Below are positions 63,717 to 64,000 of a DNA stretch of 64,000 bases, one piece after another. Every line of letters begins with the position of its first letter. Within the stretch, counting starts at the first letter, position 1. The stretch comes from Oasisia sp. SBJ-2009 (taxonomy: Eukaryota; Annelida; Polychaeta; Sabellida; Siboglinidae): NCBI GenBank assembly GCA_964017155.1, contig OZ024863.1:44212830-44276829 (forward strand). The letters run 5' to 3'. Under the pieces are notes generated by a model, which worked only from the letters and a program-made list of their open reading frames with translations, was not told the DNA's origin and ran no database searches. The position numbers were made by a program, and so were the translations under genes.

Positions 63717-64000
63717 ATGCCCAAGGGTGGTTACTTACTGGAGACCGTGAGAAACTGGTGCCCAAGGGTGGTTACTTCCTGGCGACTGTGAGAGACTGGT
63801 GCCCAAGGGTGGTTACTTACTGGCGACTGTGAGAGACTGGTGCCCAAGGGTGGTTACTTACTGGTGACTGTGAGAGACTGGTGCCCAAGGGTGGTTACTT
63901 CCTGGCGACTGTGAGAGACTGGTGCCCAAGGGTGGTTACTTCCTGGCGACTGTGAGAGACTGGTGCCCAAGGGTGGTTACTTACTGGCGACCGTGAGAGA
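63717..64000 (-). repeat. 41-bp minisatellite carrying a splice donor; probable Ig-domain exon edge
   Basis: Seven copies of a 41-bp unit. On the - strand each reads CTCTCACAGTCGCCA followed by GTAAGTAACC (four copies) or GGAAGTAACC (three copies). The last copy, at the window edge, ends an open SLTVA in phase 1, exactly the phase needed by the D1 exon at 60920, and SLTVA fits the last strand of an Ig-like domain as in gp130. So the unit seems to be an amplified exon-intron junction. Confidence 0.75.

Overview
This is a eukaryotic (metazoan) genomic window. Both genes have GT-AG introns, the intergenic DNA is AT-rich and full of microsatellites, and there are CR1-, L2- and other LINE-type retrotransposon relics plus tRNA-headed SINE-like repeats. 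The gene content (an RNF213-type giant E3 ligase and a gp130-type class I cytokine receptor) together with this repeat landscape suggests a bilaterian invertebrate (lophotrochozoan or non-vertebrate deuterostome). I cannot name the species. No bacterial gene, operon or CRISPR was seen.

Left third (1-29,562, + strand): the 3' part of an RNF213-like gene. I could assemble 24 exons (501-29,299) whose splice phases agree at every junction and give one 1,098-residue open frame ending in TAA. It covers the part of the E3 module after the RING (the RING lies upstream of the window), the RZ-type zinc finger (exons 9-10) and the complete C-terminal domain. The introns carry a near-complete but dead CR1 LINE (1,556-5,545, antisense), a second antisense LINE (10,437-12,720), an internally deleted LINE (13,580-15,120), L2 copies (18,858-19,720; 19,985-21,320; 26,630-27,010), a LINE 3' fragment (22,475-23,320), a foldback element (18,249-18,543) and many (AT)n, (CA)n and (CCGT)n arrays.

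Middle (29,563-46,383): about 17 kb with no convincing protein gene. It holds a SINE fragment, a CT-rich minisatellite, a roughly 0.74-kb palindrome, a 194-bp tandem duplication leading into a (CTTAC)n array, a 3.5-kb array of diverged exon-like cassettes (38.5-42.1 kb) with an internal 24-bp minisatellite, and a (GTGTG)n array.

Right third (46,384-64,000, - strand): a class I cytokine receptor with the gp130/LIFR layout. Fourteen exons, again phase-consistent, encode the end of a probable Ig-like domain (window edge), a cytokine-binding module (D1 with the Cys and C-x-W pattern, D2 with a degenerate WSxWS motif reading WSDPS), three more FN3 domains, one transmembrane helix, a Box1-like proline motif and a 431-residue tail. 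The tail has five repeats of Y-V-x-[VI]-[DN] and one Y-K-K-Q. Every extracellular domain is a phase 1-1 module encoded by two exons. Its introns hold SINEs, a 20-bp minisatellite that seems to have grown from a SINE head, a 36-bp minisatellite, and a 41-bp minisatellite whose unit carries a splice donor.

The two genes converge tail to tail. RNF213 is an antimicrobial ubiquitin ligase in vertebrates and gp130-type receptors signal through JAK/STAT. Both therefore suit an innate-immune theme, but proximity alone does not show that they act together.
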